Shown in pieces: positions 27,401 through 40,937 of a stretch of 64,000 bases of DNA. Each line of letters opens with the position of its first letter. Position 1 is the first letter of the stretch. Both the position numbers and the translations under genes were made by a program. The stretch spans positions 434,001 to 498,000 of the forward strand of contig JAWQEG010001420.1 of the NCBI GenBank assembly GCA_033782935.1, read 5' to 3'. Source of the DNA: Petrolisthes cinctipes (Eukaryota; Arthropoda; Malacostraca; Decapoda; Porcellanidae). Below the pieces are notes generated by a model. The model was not told the DNA's origin. It saw nothing but the letters and a program-made list of their open reading frames with translations, and searched no databases.

Positions 27401-28500
27401 AAATGTGCATGCATCTTCTGTACCCGTTTATATCTCAAGTTCAGGCTCCAAACACCCAAAAATTCGATATTTTGGTGACCCAGAATCGATCTGTACATGC
27501 CTACTCAGATACAGGCCCAAAACATGCTGAAAACCAATATTTTAGGTGCCTAAAGTCAATATGTGTATTCATCTTCTGCACCCGTTTATATCCCAAATTC
27601 AACTTCAAAACACCCGAAAATTCGATATTTTTGGGTCTCATAAGCGATCTGTACATGCCTAATCAGTGCTAGAATGTTTTCAAAATATAGGCTCAAAACA
27701 TGCTAAAAATCGATATTTTAAGTGTCCAAAGTCGATATGTTCATGCATCTTCTGTACCCGTTTATATCTCAAATTCAGGCTCAAAAAACCCGAAAATTCG
27801 ATATTTTGGAGTCCCAGAAGCGATCTGTACATGCTTTCTCCGTGTTAGAGAATTTTCAAAACACAGTCCCAAAACATGCTAAAAATCGATATTTTAAGTG
27901 CCCAAAGTCGATATCTCAAATTTAGGCCCAAAATACTCGACAATTCGATATTTTGGGGTCCCAGAAGCGATCTGTACATGCTTACTCCGTGTTAGAGTAT
28001 TTTCAAAATACAGGCACAAAACATACTAAAAATCGATATTTTAATTGTCCAAAGTCGATATGTGCATGCATCTTCTGTACCCGTTTATATCTCAAATTCA
28101 GGCTCCAAACACCAGAAAACTCGATATTTTGGAGACCCAGAATCGATCTGTACATGCCTACTCAGATACAGGCCCAAAACATGCTGAAAATCAATGTTTT
28201 AGGTGCCCAAAGTCAATATGTGTATGCATCTTCTGCACCCGTTTATATCTCAAATGCAGGCTCCAAACACCAGAAAACTCGATATATTAGGGTCCTAGAA
28301 GCGATCTGTACATGCCTACTCAGTGCTAGAACATTTTCAAAATATAGGCCCAAAACATGCTAAAAATCGATATTTTAGGTGCCCAAAGTCGATATCTCAA
28401 ATTCAGCCTCCAAACACCCGAAAATTCGATATTTTGGGGTACCAGAATCGATCTGTACATGCCTACTCAGTGCTCGAATATTTTCAAAATATAGACTCAA
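24481..28500 (-). repeat. 3.9-kb higher-order repeat, copy 2
   Basis: This is the second copy of the preceding unit. It matches nearly exactly for about 2.3 kb, then with monomer-scale gains and losses. Its last part merges into the 1.1-1.7-kb repeat series that starts near 27,633, so the end is approximate. Confidence 0.75.
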
Positions 28501-31200
28501 AACATGCTAAAAATCGATATTTTAAGTGTCCAAAGTCGATATGTGCATGCATCTTCTGTACCCGTTTATATCTCAAATTCAGGCTCCAAACAACCGAAAA
28601 TTCGATATTTTGGGGACCCAGCAGCGATCTGTACATGCCTACTCAGATACAGGCCCAAAACATGCTAAATATCAATATTTTAGGTGACCAAAGTCAATAT
28701 GTGTATGCATCTTCTGCACCCGTTTATATCCCAAATTCAACTTCAAAACACCCGTAAATTCGATATTTTTGGGTCTCATAAGCGATCTGTACATGCCTAA
28801 TCAGTGCTAGAATGTTTTCAAAATATAGGCTCAAAACATGCTAAAAATCGATATTTTAAGTGTCCAAAGTCTATATGTTCATGCATCTTCTGTACCCGTT
28901 TATATCTCAAATTCAGGCTCAAAAAACCCTTAAATTCGATATTTTGGAGTCCCAGAAGCGATCTGTACATGCTTTCTCCGTGTTAGAGAATTTTCAAAAC
29001 ACAGTCCCAAAACATGCTAAAAATCGATATTTTAAGTGCCCAAAGTCGATATCTCAAATTTTGGCCCAAAATACTCGACAATTCGATATTTTGGGGTCCC
29101 AGAAGCGATCTGTACATGCTTACTCCGTGTTAGAGTATTTTCAAAATACAGGCACAAAACATACTAAAAATCGATATTTTAATTGTCCAAAGTCGATATG
29201 TGCATGCATCTTCTGTACCCGTTTATATCTCAAATTCAGGCTCCAAACACCCGAAAATTCGATATTTTGGGGACCCAGAATCGATCTGTACATGCCTACT
29301 CAGATACAGGCCCAAAACATGCTGAAAATCAATGTTTTAGGTGCCCAAAGTCAATATGTGTATGCATCTTCTGCACCCGTTTATATCTCAAATGCAGGCT
29401 CCAAACAACAGAAAACTCGATATATTAGGGTCCTAGAAGCGATCTGTACATGCCTACTCAGTGCTAGAATATTTTCAAAATATAGGCTCAAAACATGCTA
29501 AAAATCGATATTTTTAAGTGTCCAAAGTCGATATGTTCATACGTCTTCTGTACCCGTTTATATCTCAAATTCAGGCTCAAAACACCCGAAAATTCAGTAT
29601 TTTTTGGTCCTAGAAGCGATCTGTACATGCCTACTCCTAGTTAGAATGTTTTCAAGATACAGAGCTAAAACATGCTCAAAATCGATATTTTAGGTGCCCA
29701 AAAGTCGATATGTGCATGCATCTTCTGTACCCGTATATATCTTAAACTCAGGCTCAAAAAACCCGAAATTTCGATATTTTGGGGTCCCAGAAGCGATCTG
29801 TACATGCTTACTCCGTGTTTGAGTGTTTTCAAAATACAGGCCCAAAACATGCTGAAAATCGATATTTTAGGTGTCCAAAGTCAGAATGTGCATGCATTTT
29901 CTGTACCCGTTTATATCTCAAATTCAGGCTCCAAACACCCGAAAATTCGATATTTTTGGGTCCCAGAAGCGATCTGTACATGTCTACTCAGTGCTAGAAC
30001 ATTTTCAAAATATAGGCCCAAAACATGCTAAAAATCGATATTTTAGGTGCCCAAAGTCGATATCTCAAATTCAGCCTCCAAACACCCGAAAATTCGATAT
30101 TTTGGGGTACCAGAAGCGATCTGTACATGCCTACTCAGTGCTCGAATATTTTCAAAATATAGACTCAAAACATGCTAAAAATCGATATTTTAAGTGTCCA
30201 AAGTCGATATGTGCATGCATCTTCTGTACCCGTTTATATCTCAAATTCAGGCTCCAAACACCCGAAAATTCGATATTTTGGGGACCCAGAAGCGATCTGT
30301 ACATGCCTACTCAGATACAGGCCCAAAACATGCTAAATATCAATATTTTAGGTGACCAAAGTCAATATGTGTATGCATCTTCTGCACCCGTTTATATCCC
30401 AAATTCAACTTCAAAACACCCGAAAATTCGATATTTTTGGGTCTCATAAGCGATCTGTACATGCCTAATCAGTGCTAGAATGTTTTCAAAATATAGGCTC
30501 AAAACATGCTAAAAATCGATATTTTAAGTGTCCAAAGTCTATATGTTCATGCATCTTCTGTACCCGTTTATATCTCAAATTCAGGCTCAAAAAACCCGAA
30601 AATTCGATATTTTGGAGTCCCAGAAGCGATCTGTACATGCTTTCTCCGTGTTAGAGAATTTTCAAAACACAGTCCCAAAACATGCTAAAAATCGATATTT
30701 TAAGTGCCCAAAGTCGATATCTCAAATTTAGGCCCAAAATACTCGACAATTCGATATTTTGGGGTCCCAGAAGCGATCTGTACATGCTTACTCCGTGTTA
30801 GAGTATTTTCAAAATACAGGCACAAAACATACTAAAAATCGATATTTTAATTGTCCAAAGTCGATATGTGCATGCATCTTCTGTACCCGTTTATATCTCA
30901 AATTCAGGCTCCAAACACCAGAAAACTCGATATTTTGGAGACCCAGAATCGATCTGTACATGCCTACTCAGATACAGGCCCAAAACATGCTGAAAATCAA
31001 TGTTTTAGGTGCCCAAAGTCAATATGTGTATGCATCTTCTGCACCCGTTTATATCTCAAATGCAGGCTCCAAACACCAGAAAACTCGATATATTAGGGTC
31101 CTAGAAGCGATCTGTACATGCCTACTCAGTGCTAGAATATTTTCAAAATATAGGCTCAAAACATGCTAAAAATCGATATTTTTAAGTGTCCAAAGTCGAT
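27633..31200 (-). repeat. Triplicated 1.1-1.7-kb satellite unit
   Basis: The landmark GGGTCTCATAAGCGATC occurs at 27,633, 28,771 and 30,439 and is followed each time by the same monomer order. Spacings are 1,138 and 1,668 bp. The middle unit is longer because it contains about three extra monomers (around 29.5-30.0 kb) that resemble 23.0-24.3 kb. The copies differ at only a few positions, for example GTCGATATGTTCATG in copy 1 against GTCTATATGTTCATG in copies 2 and 3. Confidence 0.85.
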
Positions 31201-33699
31201 ATGTTCATGCGTCTTCTGTACCCGTTTATATCTCAAATTCAGGCTCAAAACACCCGAAAATTCGATATTTTGGGGTCCCCGAAGCGATCTGTACACGCTT
31301 ACTCCGTGTTAGAGTACTTTCAAAATACAGGCCCAAAACATGCTAAAAATCGATATTTTAGGTTCACAAAGTCGATATCTCAAATTCACGCCCAAAACAC
31401 CCGAAAATTCGATATTTTGGGGTCCCAGAAACGATCTGTACATGCCTACTCCGTGTTAGAGTATTTTCAAGACAAAGGCCAAAAACATACTGAAAATCAA
31501 TCTTTTAGGTGCCAAAAGTCAATATGTGCATGTATCTTCTGTACCCGTTTGTATCTCAAATTTAAGTTCCAAACACCCGAAAATTCGATATTTTGGGGTC
31601 TCAGAAGCGATCTGTACATGCCTACTCAGTGCTAGAATATTTTAAAAATATAGGCCCAAAACATGCTAAAAATCGATATTTTAGGTGCCCAAAGTCGATA
31701 TCTCAAATTCAGGCCCAAAACACCCGAAAATTCGATATTTTTGGGTCCCAGAAACGAACTGTACATGCCTACTCGGTGTTAGAGTATTTTCAAAATACAG
31801 GCCCAAAACATACTAAAAATCGATCTTTTAGGTGCCCAAAAGTCGATATGTGCATACATCTTCTGTACCCGTTTATATCTCAAATTCAGGCTCCAAACAC
31901 CCGAAAATTCGATATTTTGGGGTCCCAGAAGCAATCTGTACATGCCTACTCAGTGCTAGAATGTTTTCAAAATATAGATTCAAAACATGCTAAAAATCGA
32001 TATTTTAAGTGTCCAAAGTCGATATGTGCATGCACCTTCTGTACCCGTTTATATCTCAAATTCAGGCTCAAAGCACCCGAAAAATCGGTATTCTTGGGTT
32101 CAAGAAGCGATCTGTACATGCCTACTCCTAGTTAGAATATTTTCAATATACAGACCTAAAACATGCTCAAAATCGATATTTTAGGTGCCCAAAAGTCGAT
32201 ATGTGCATGAATCTTCTGTACCCGTTTATATCTCAAATTCAGGCTAAAAAAAAAAACGAAAATTCGATATTTTGGGGTCCCAGAAGCGATCTGTACATGC
32301 TTACTCCGTGTTAGAGTCTTTTCAAAATACAGGCCCAAAACATGCTGAAAATCGATCTTTTAGGTGCCCAAAAGTCAATTTGTGCATGCATCTTCTGCAC
32401 CCGTTTATATCCCAAATTCAACTTCAAAACACCCTAAAATTCTATATTTTTGGGTCTCAGAAGCGATCTGTACATGCCTACTCAGTGCTAGAATGTTTTC
32501 AAAATATAGGCTCAAAACATGCTAAAAATCGATATTTTAAGTGTCCAAAGTCGGTATGTGCATGCATCTTCTGTACCCATTTATATCTCAAATTCAGGCT
32601 CAAAAAACCCGAAAATTCGATATTTGGGGTCCCAGAAGCGATCTGTACATGCATACTCAGATACAGGCCCAAAACATGCTAAAAATCGATATTTTAGGTG
32701 CCCAGAGTCGATATCTCAAATTCAGGCCCAAAACACCCGAAAATTCGATATTTTGGGGTCCCAGAAACGATCTGTACATGCCTACTCCGTGTTAGAATAT
32801 TTTATAAATGTAGGCCCAAAACATGCTAAAAATCGATATTTTAGGTTCCCAAAGTCGATATCTCAAATTCAGGCCCAAAACACCCAAAAATTCGATTTTT
32901 TGGGGTCCCAGAAACGATCTGTACATGCCTACTCAGTGCTAGAATGTTTTCAAAATAAAGACTCAAAACATGCTAAAAATCGATATTTTAAGTGTCCAAA
33001 GTCGATATGTGCATGCACCTTCTGTACCCGTTTATATCTCAAATTCAGGTTAAAAACACCCGAAAAATCGGTAATCTTGGGTTCAAAAAGCGATCTGTAC
33101 ATGCCTACTCCTAGTTAGAATATTTTCAAGATACAGACCTAAAACATGCTCAAAATCGATATTTTAGGTGCCCAAAAGTCGATATGTGCATGAATCTTCT
33201 GTACCCGTTTATATATCAAATTCAGGATAAAAAAAAACGAAAATTCGATATTTTGGGGTCCCAGAAGCGATCTGTACATGCTTACTCCGTGTTAGAGTGT
33301 TTTCAAAATACAGGCCCAAAACATGCTGAAAATCAATATTTTAGGTGTCCTAAGTCAATATGTGCATGCATCTTCTGTACCCGTTTATATCTCAAATTCA
33401 GGCTCCAAACACCCGAAAATTCGATATTTTGGGGTCCCAGAATCGATCTGTACAGGCCTACTCAGATACAGGCCCAAAACATACTGAAAATCAATATTTT
33501 ATGTGCCCAAAGTCAATATGTGTATGCATCTTCTGCACCCGTTTATATCCCAAATTCAACTTCGAAACACCCGAAAATTCGATATGTTTGGGTCTCAGAA
33601 GCGATCTGTACATGCCTACTCAGTGCTAGAATGTTTTCAAAATATAGGCTCAAAACATGCTAAAAATCGATATTTTAGGTGTCCAAAGTCGATATGTGC

Positions 33700-36320
33700 A
33701 TGCATCTTCTGTACCCGTTTATATCTCAAATTCAGGCTCAAAAAATCCCGAAAATTCGATATTTTGGGAACCCAGAAGCGATCTGTACATGTTTACTCCG
33801 TGTTAGAGTATTTTTAAAATAAATACAGGCCCAAAACATGCTAAAAATCGATATTTTAAGAGCCCAAAGTCGATATCTCAAATTCAGGCCCAAAACACCC
33901 GAAAACTCGATATTTTGGGGGCCCAAGACGATCTGTACATGCATACTCAGATACAGGCCCAAAACATGCTAAAAATCGATATTTTAGGTGCCCAGAGTCG
34001 ATATCTGAAATTCAGGCCCAAAACACCCGAAAATTCGATATTTTGGGGTCCCGGAAACGATCTGTACATGCCTATTCCGTGTTAGAATATTTTCAAAATA
34101 CAGGCCAAAAACATACTGAAAATCGATCTTTTAGGTGCCCAAAATCAATATGTGCATGTATCTTCTGTACCCGTATATATCTCAAATTAAGGCTCAAAAC
34201 ACCCGAAAATTTGATATTTTGGGGTCCCAGAAGCGGTCTGTATATGCCTACTCAGATACTGGCCCAAACATGCTGAAAATCGTTATTTAAGGTGCCCAAA
34301 GTCAATATGTGCATGTATCTTCTGTACCCGTATATATCTCAAATTAAGGCTCAAAACACTCGAAAATTCGATATATTTGGGGTCTTAGAAGCGATCTGTA
34401 CATGCCTACTCAGTGCTAGAATATTTTCAAAATATAGGCCCAAAATATGCTAAAAATCGTTATTTTAGGTGCCCAAAGTCGATATCTCAAATTCAGGCCC
34501 AAAACACCCGAAAATTCAATATTTTTGGGTCCCAGAAACGATCTGTACATGCCTACTTCGTGTTAGAGTATTTTCAAAATACAGGCCCAAAACATACTGA
34601 AAATCGATCTTTTAAGTTCCCAAAAGTCGATATGTGCATGCATCTTCTGAACCCGTTTATATCTCAAATGCAGGCTCCAAACACCAGAAAACTCGATATT
34701 TTGGGGTCCCAGAGGTGATCTGTACATGCCTACTCAGATACAGGCCCAAAACATTCTGATAATCGATATTTTTGGTGCAGAAAGTCAATATGTGCATGCA
34801 TCTTCTGTACCCGTTTATATCTCAAATTCAGGCTCAAAACACCCGAGAATTCAATATTTTGGGGTCCCAGAAGCGATCTGTACATGCATACTCCTAGTTA
34901 GAATGTTTTCAAGATACAGACCTAAAACATGCTCAAAATCGATATTTTAGGTGCCCAAAGTCAATATGTGCATGCATCTTCTGTACCCGTTTATATCTCA
35001 AATTCAGGCTCAAAAAACCCGAACATTCGATATTTTGGGTCCCAGAAGCGATCTGTACATGTTTACTCCGTGTTAGAGTATTTTTAAAATAAATACAGGC
35101 CCAAAACATGCTAAAAATCGATATTTTAAGAGCCCAAAGTCGATATCTCAAATTCAGGCCCAAAACACCCGAAAACTCGATATTTTTGGGGCCCAAGACG
35201 ATCTGTACATGCATACTCAGATACAGGCCCAAAACATGCTAAAAATCGATATCTTAGGTGCCCAGAGTCGATATCTCAAATTCAGGCCCAAAACACCCGA
35301 AAATTCGATATTTTGGGGTCCCGGAAACGATCCGTACATGCCTATTCCGTGTTAGAATATTTTCAAAATACAGGCCAAAAACATACTGAAAATCGATCTT
35401 TTAGGTGCCCAAAGTCAATATGTGCATGTATCTTCTGTACCCGTATATATCTCAAATTAAGGCTCAAAACACCCGAAAATTTGATATTTTGGGGTCCCAG
35501 AAGCGGTCTGTATATGCCTACTCAGATACTGGCCCAAACATGCTGAAAATCGTTATTTAAGGTGCCCAAAGTCAATATGTGCATGTATCTTCTGTACCCG
35601 TATATATCTCAAATTAAGGCTCAAAACACCCGAAAATTCGATATTTTGGGGTCTTAGAAGCGATCTGTACATGCCTACTCAGTGCTAGAATATTTTCAAA
35701 ATATAGGCCCAAAATATGCTAAAAATCGATATTTTAGGTGCCCAAAGTCGATATCTCAAATTCAGGCCCAAAACACCCGAAAACTCGATGTTTTTGGGTC
35801 CCAGAAACGATCTGTACATGCCTACTTCGTGTTAGAGTATTTTCAAAATACAGGCCCAAAACATACTGAAAATCGATCTTTTAAGTTCCCAAAAGTCGAT
35901 ATGTGCATGCATCTTCTGAACCCGTTTATATCTCAAATGCAGGCTCCAAACACCAGAAAACTCGATATTTTGGGGTCCCAGAGGTGATCTGTACATGCCT
36001 ACTCAGATACAGGCCCAAAACATGCTGAAAATCGATATTTTAGGTGCCTAAAGTCAATATGTGCATGCATCTTCTGTACCCGTTTATATCTCAAATTCAG
36101 ACTCAAAACACCCGAGAATTCAATATTTTGGGGTCCCAGAATCGATCTGTACATGCATACTCCTAGTTAGAATGTTTTCAAGATACAGACCTAAAACATG
36201 CTCAAAATCGATATTTTAGGTGCCCAAAGTCAATATGTGCATGCATCTTCTGTACCCGTTTATATCTCAAATTCAGGCTCAAAAAACCCGAACATTCGAT
36301 ATTTTGGGGTCCCAGAAGCG
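33700..36320 (-). repeat. Tandem pair of a 1,270-bp satellite unit
   Basis: Sequence around 33,781 (ATCTGTACATGTTTACTCCG) recurs at 35,051. The following order is the same in both copies at an offset of 1,269-1,270 bp: AAATAAATACAGG, the GGCCCAAGACG variant, the GCCTATTCCGTG monomer and GGCCCAAAATATGC. The outer limits are approximate. Confidence 0.85.
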
Positions 36321-38800
36321 ATCTGTACATGCTTACTCCGTGTTAGAGTGTTTTCAAAATACAGGCCCATTACATGCTGAAAATCAATATTTTAGGTATC
36401 CAAAGTCAATATGTGAATGCATCTTCTGTACCCGTTTATATCCCAAATTCAACTTAAAAACACCCGAAAATTTGATATTTTTGGGTCTCAGAAGCGATCT
36501 GTACATACCTACTCAGTGCTAGAATATTTTCAAAATATAGGCTTAAAGCATGCTAAAAATCGATATTTTAAGTGTCCAAAGTCGATATGTGCATGCATCT
36601 TCTGTACCCGTTTATATCTCAAATTCAGGCTCAAAAAACCCGAAAATTCGATATTTTGGGGTCCAAGAAGCGATCTGTACATGCTTACTCCGTGTTAGAG
36701 TATTTTTAAAATACAGGCCCAAAACATTCTAAAAATCGATATTTTAAGTGCCCAAAGTCGATATCTCAAATTCAGGCCCAAAACACCCGAAAATTCGATA
36801 TTTTGGGGTCCCAGAAACGATCTGTACATGCCTACACCGTATTAGAGTATTTTCAAAATACAGGCCCAAAACATACTGAAAATCGATCTTTTAGGTGCCC
36901 AAAAGTCGATATGTGCATGCATCTTTTGTACCCGTTTATATCTCAAATTCAGGCTCCAAACACACGAAAATTTGATATTTTGGGGTCCCAGAAGCGGTCT
37001 GTATATGCCTACTCAGATACAGTCCCAAACATGCTGAAAATCGATATTTTAGGTGCCCAAAGTCAATATGAGTACGCATCTTCTGCACCCGTTTATATCT
37101 CAAATGCAGGCTCCAAACACCAGAAAACTCGATATTTTGGGGTCCCAGAAGCGATCTGTACATGCCTACTCAGATACAGGCCCAAAAGATGCTGAAAATC
37201 GATATTTTAGGTGCCCAAAGTCAATATGTGCTTGTATCTTCTGTACCCGTTTATATCTCAAATTCAGGCTCAAAACACACGAGAATTCAATATTTTGGGG
37301 TCCCAGAAGCGATCTGTACATGCCTACTCCGTTTTAGAGTATTTTCAAAATACAGGCAAAAAACATGCTAAAAATCGATATTTTAGGTGCCCAAAGTCAA
37401 TATGTGCATGCATCTTCTGTACCCGTTTATATCTCAAATTCAGGCCCAAAACACCCGAAAATTCGATATTTTGAGGTCCCAGAAACGATCTGTACATGCC
37501 TATTCCGTGTTAGAATATTTTAAGATTATAGGCCCAAAACATGCTAAAAATCGATATTTTAGGTTCCCAAAGTCGATATCTCAAATTTAGGCCCAAAACA
37601 CCCAAAAATTCGATATTTTGGGGTCCCAGAAACGATCTGTACATGTCTACTCCGTGTTAGAATATTTTCAAAATACAGGCCAAAAACATACTGAAAATTG
37701 ATATTTTAGGTGCCCAAAGACAATATGTGCATGTATCTTCTGCACCCGTTTATATCTCAAATTAAGGCTCAATACACCCGAAATTCGATATTTTGGGGTC
37801 TCAGAAGCGATCTGTACATGCCTACTCAGTCCTAGAATCTTTTCAAAATATAGGCCCAAAACATGCTAAAAATCGATATTTTAGGTGCCCAAAGTCGATA
37901 TCTCAAATTCAGGCCCAAAACACAAGAAAAATCGATATTTTGGGGTCCCAGAAACGATCTGTACATCCCTACTCCGTGTTAGAGTATTTTGAAAATGCAA
38001 GCCCAAAACATACTGAAAATCGATTTTTTAGGTGCCCAAAAGTCGATATGTGCATGCATCTTCTGTACCCGTTTATATCTCAAATGCAGGCTCCAAACAC
38101 CAGAAAACTTGATATTTTGGGGTCCCAGAAGCGATCTGTACATGCCTACTCAGATACAGGCCCAAAACATGCTGAAAATCGATATTTTACGTGCCCAAAG
38201 TCAATATGTGCATGTATCTTCTGTACCTGTTTATATCTCAAATTCAGGCTCAAAACACCCGAGAATTCAATATTTTGGGGTCCCAGTAGCGATCTGTAAA
38301 TGCCTACTCAGTGCTAGAATATTTTCAAAATATAGGCCCAAAACATGCTAAAAATCGATATTTTAGGTTACCAAAGTCGATATCTCAAATTCAGGTCCAA
38401 AACACCCGAAAATTCGATATTTTGGGGTCCCAGAAGCGATCTGTACATGCCTACTCCTAGTTAGAATGTTTTCAAGATACAGACCTAAAACATGCTCAAA
38501 ATCGATATTTTAGGTGCCCAAAGTCAATATGTGCATGCATCTTCTGCACCCGTTTATATTCCAAATTCAACTTCAAAACACCCGAAAATTCGATATTTTG
38601 GGGTCCCAGAAGCAATCTGTACATGCCTACTCCGTGTTAGAGTATTTTGAAAATGCAAGCCCAAAACATACTGAAAATCGATTTTTTAGGTTCCCAAAAG
38701 TCGATATGTGCATGCATATGCAGTACCCGTTTATATCTCAAATTCAGGCTCAAAACACCTGAAAATTCGATATTTTGGAGTCCCAGAAGCGATATGTACA

Positions 38801-39450
38801 TGCCTACTCAGTGCTAGAATATTTTTTAAAATATTTGCCCAAAACATGCTAAAAATCAAAATTTTAGGTGCCCAAAGCCGATATCTCAGATTCAGGCCCA
38901 TAACACACGAAAATTCGATATTTTGGTGTCCCAGAAGCGATCTGTACATGCCTACTCCGTGTTAGAGAATTTTCAAGTTACAGACCCAAAATATAATGAA
39001 AATCGATCTTTTAGGTACCCAAAAGTCGATATGTGCATGCATCTTCTATACCCGTTTATATCTCAAATTCAGGCTCCAAACACCCAAAAATTCAATATTT
39101 TGGGGTCCCAGAAGCGATCTGTACATGCCTACTCAGTGCTAGAATATTTTTTAAAATATTTGCCTAAAACATGCTAAAAATCAAAATTTTAGGTGCCCAA
39201 AGCCGATATCTCAGATTCAGGCCCATAACACACGAAAATTCGATATTTTGGGGTCCCAGAAGCGATCTGTACATGCCTACTCCGTGTTAGAGAATTTTCA
39301 AGTTACAGACCCAAAATATAATGAAAATCGATCTTTTAGGTGCCCAAAAGTCGATATGTGCATGCATCTTCTATACCCGTTTATATCTCAAATTCAGGCT
39401 CCAAACACCCGAAAATTCAATATTTTGGGGTCCCAGAAGCGATCTGCACA
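38801..39450 (-). repeat. Tandem pair of a 325-bp satellite dimer
   Basis: The unusual segment ATTTTTTAAAATATTTGCC occurs at 38,821 and 39,146, an offset of 325 bp. Both copies are followed by AAATCAAAATTTTAGGTGCC, GCCGATATCTCAGATTC and CCAAAATATAATGAAAATCG. The period equals one short (148-bp) plus one full (177-bp) monomer, so this is a minimal two-monomer higher-order repeat. Confidence 0.85.
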
Positions 39451-40937
39451 TGCCTACTCAGTGCTAGAATGTTTTCAAAATATAGGCTTAAAACATGCTA
39501 AAAATCGATATTTTAATTGTCCAAAGTTGATATGTGCATGCATCTTCTGTACCCGTTTATATCTCAAATTCAGGCTCAAAACACCCGAAAATTCGTTATT
39601 TTTGGGTCCTAGAAGCGATCTGTACATGCCTACTGATAGTTAGAATGTTTTCAAGATACAGACCCAAAATATGCTCAAAATCGACATTTTAGGTGCCCAA
39701 AAGTCGATATGTGCAAGCATCTTCAGTACCCGTTTATATCTCAAATTCAGGCTCAAATCACCAGAAAATTCGATATTTTGGGGTCCCAGAAGCGATCTGT
39801 ACATGCCTACTCAGTGCTAGAATATTTTCAAAATACAGGCCCAAAACATCCTGGAAATCGATATTTTAGGTGCCCAAAGTCAATATGTGCATGCATCTTC
39901 AGTACCCGTTTATATCTCAAATTCAGACTCAAAACACCCGAAAATTCGTTATTTTTGGGTCCTAGAAGCAATATGTACATGCCTACTCCTAGTTAGAATG
40001 TTTTCAAGATACAGGCCCAAAACATGCTAAAAATCGATATGTTAGGTGCCCAAAGTCAATAGGTGCATGCATCTTCTGTACCCGTTTATATCTCAAATTT
40101 AGGCTCAAAGCACCCGAAAATTCGATATTTTGGGGTCCCAGAAGCGATCTGCACATGCCTACTCAGTGCTAGAATATTTTCAAAATATAGGCTCAAAACA
40201 TGCTAAAAATCGATATTTTAAGTGTCCAAAGTCGATATGTGCATGCATCTTCTGTACACGTTTATATCCCAAATTCAGTCTCAAAACCCCCGAAAATTCG
40301 GTATTTTTGGGTCCTAGAAGCGATCTGTACATGTCTACTCTCAGAGAGAATGTTTTCAAGATACAGACCCAAAACATGCTCAAAATCGTTATTTTAGGTG
40401 CCCCAAAGTTGATATGTGTATGCATCTTTAGTACCCGTTTATATCTCAAATTCAGTCTCAAAACACCCAGAAAATTCGATATTTTGGGGTCCCAGAAGCA
40501 ATCTGTACATGCCTACTCCGTGTTAAAGTGTTTTCAAAATACAGGCCCAAAACATACTGAAAATCGATCTTTTAGGTGCCCAAAAGTCGATATGTGCATG
40601 CATCTTCTGTACCCGTTTATATCTCAAATTCAGGCTCCAAACACCCGAAAATTCGATATTTTGGGGTCTCAGAAGAGATCTGTACATGCCTACTCAGATA
40701 CAGGCCCAAAACATGCTGAAAATCGATATTTTAGGTGCCCAAATTCAATATGCGCATGCATCTTCTGTACCCGGTTATATCTCAAATTCAGGCTCCAAAC
40801 ACCCGAAAATTCGATATTTTGAGATCCCAGATGCGATCTGTGCATGCCTACTCCGTGTTAGAGTATTTTCAAAATACAGGCCCAAAACATGCTAAAAATC
40901 GATATTTTAGGTGCCCAAAGTCAATATGTGTATGCAT

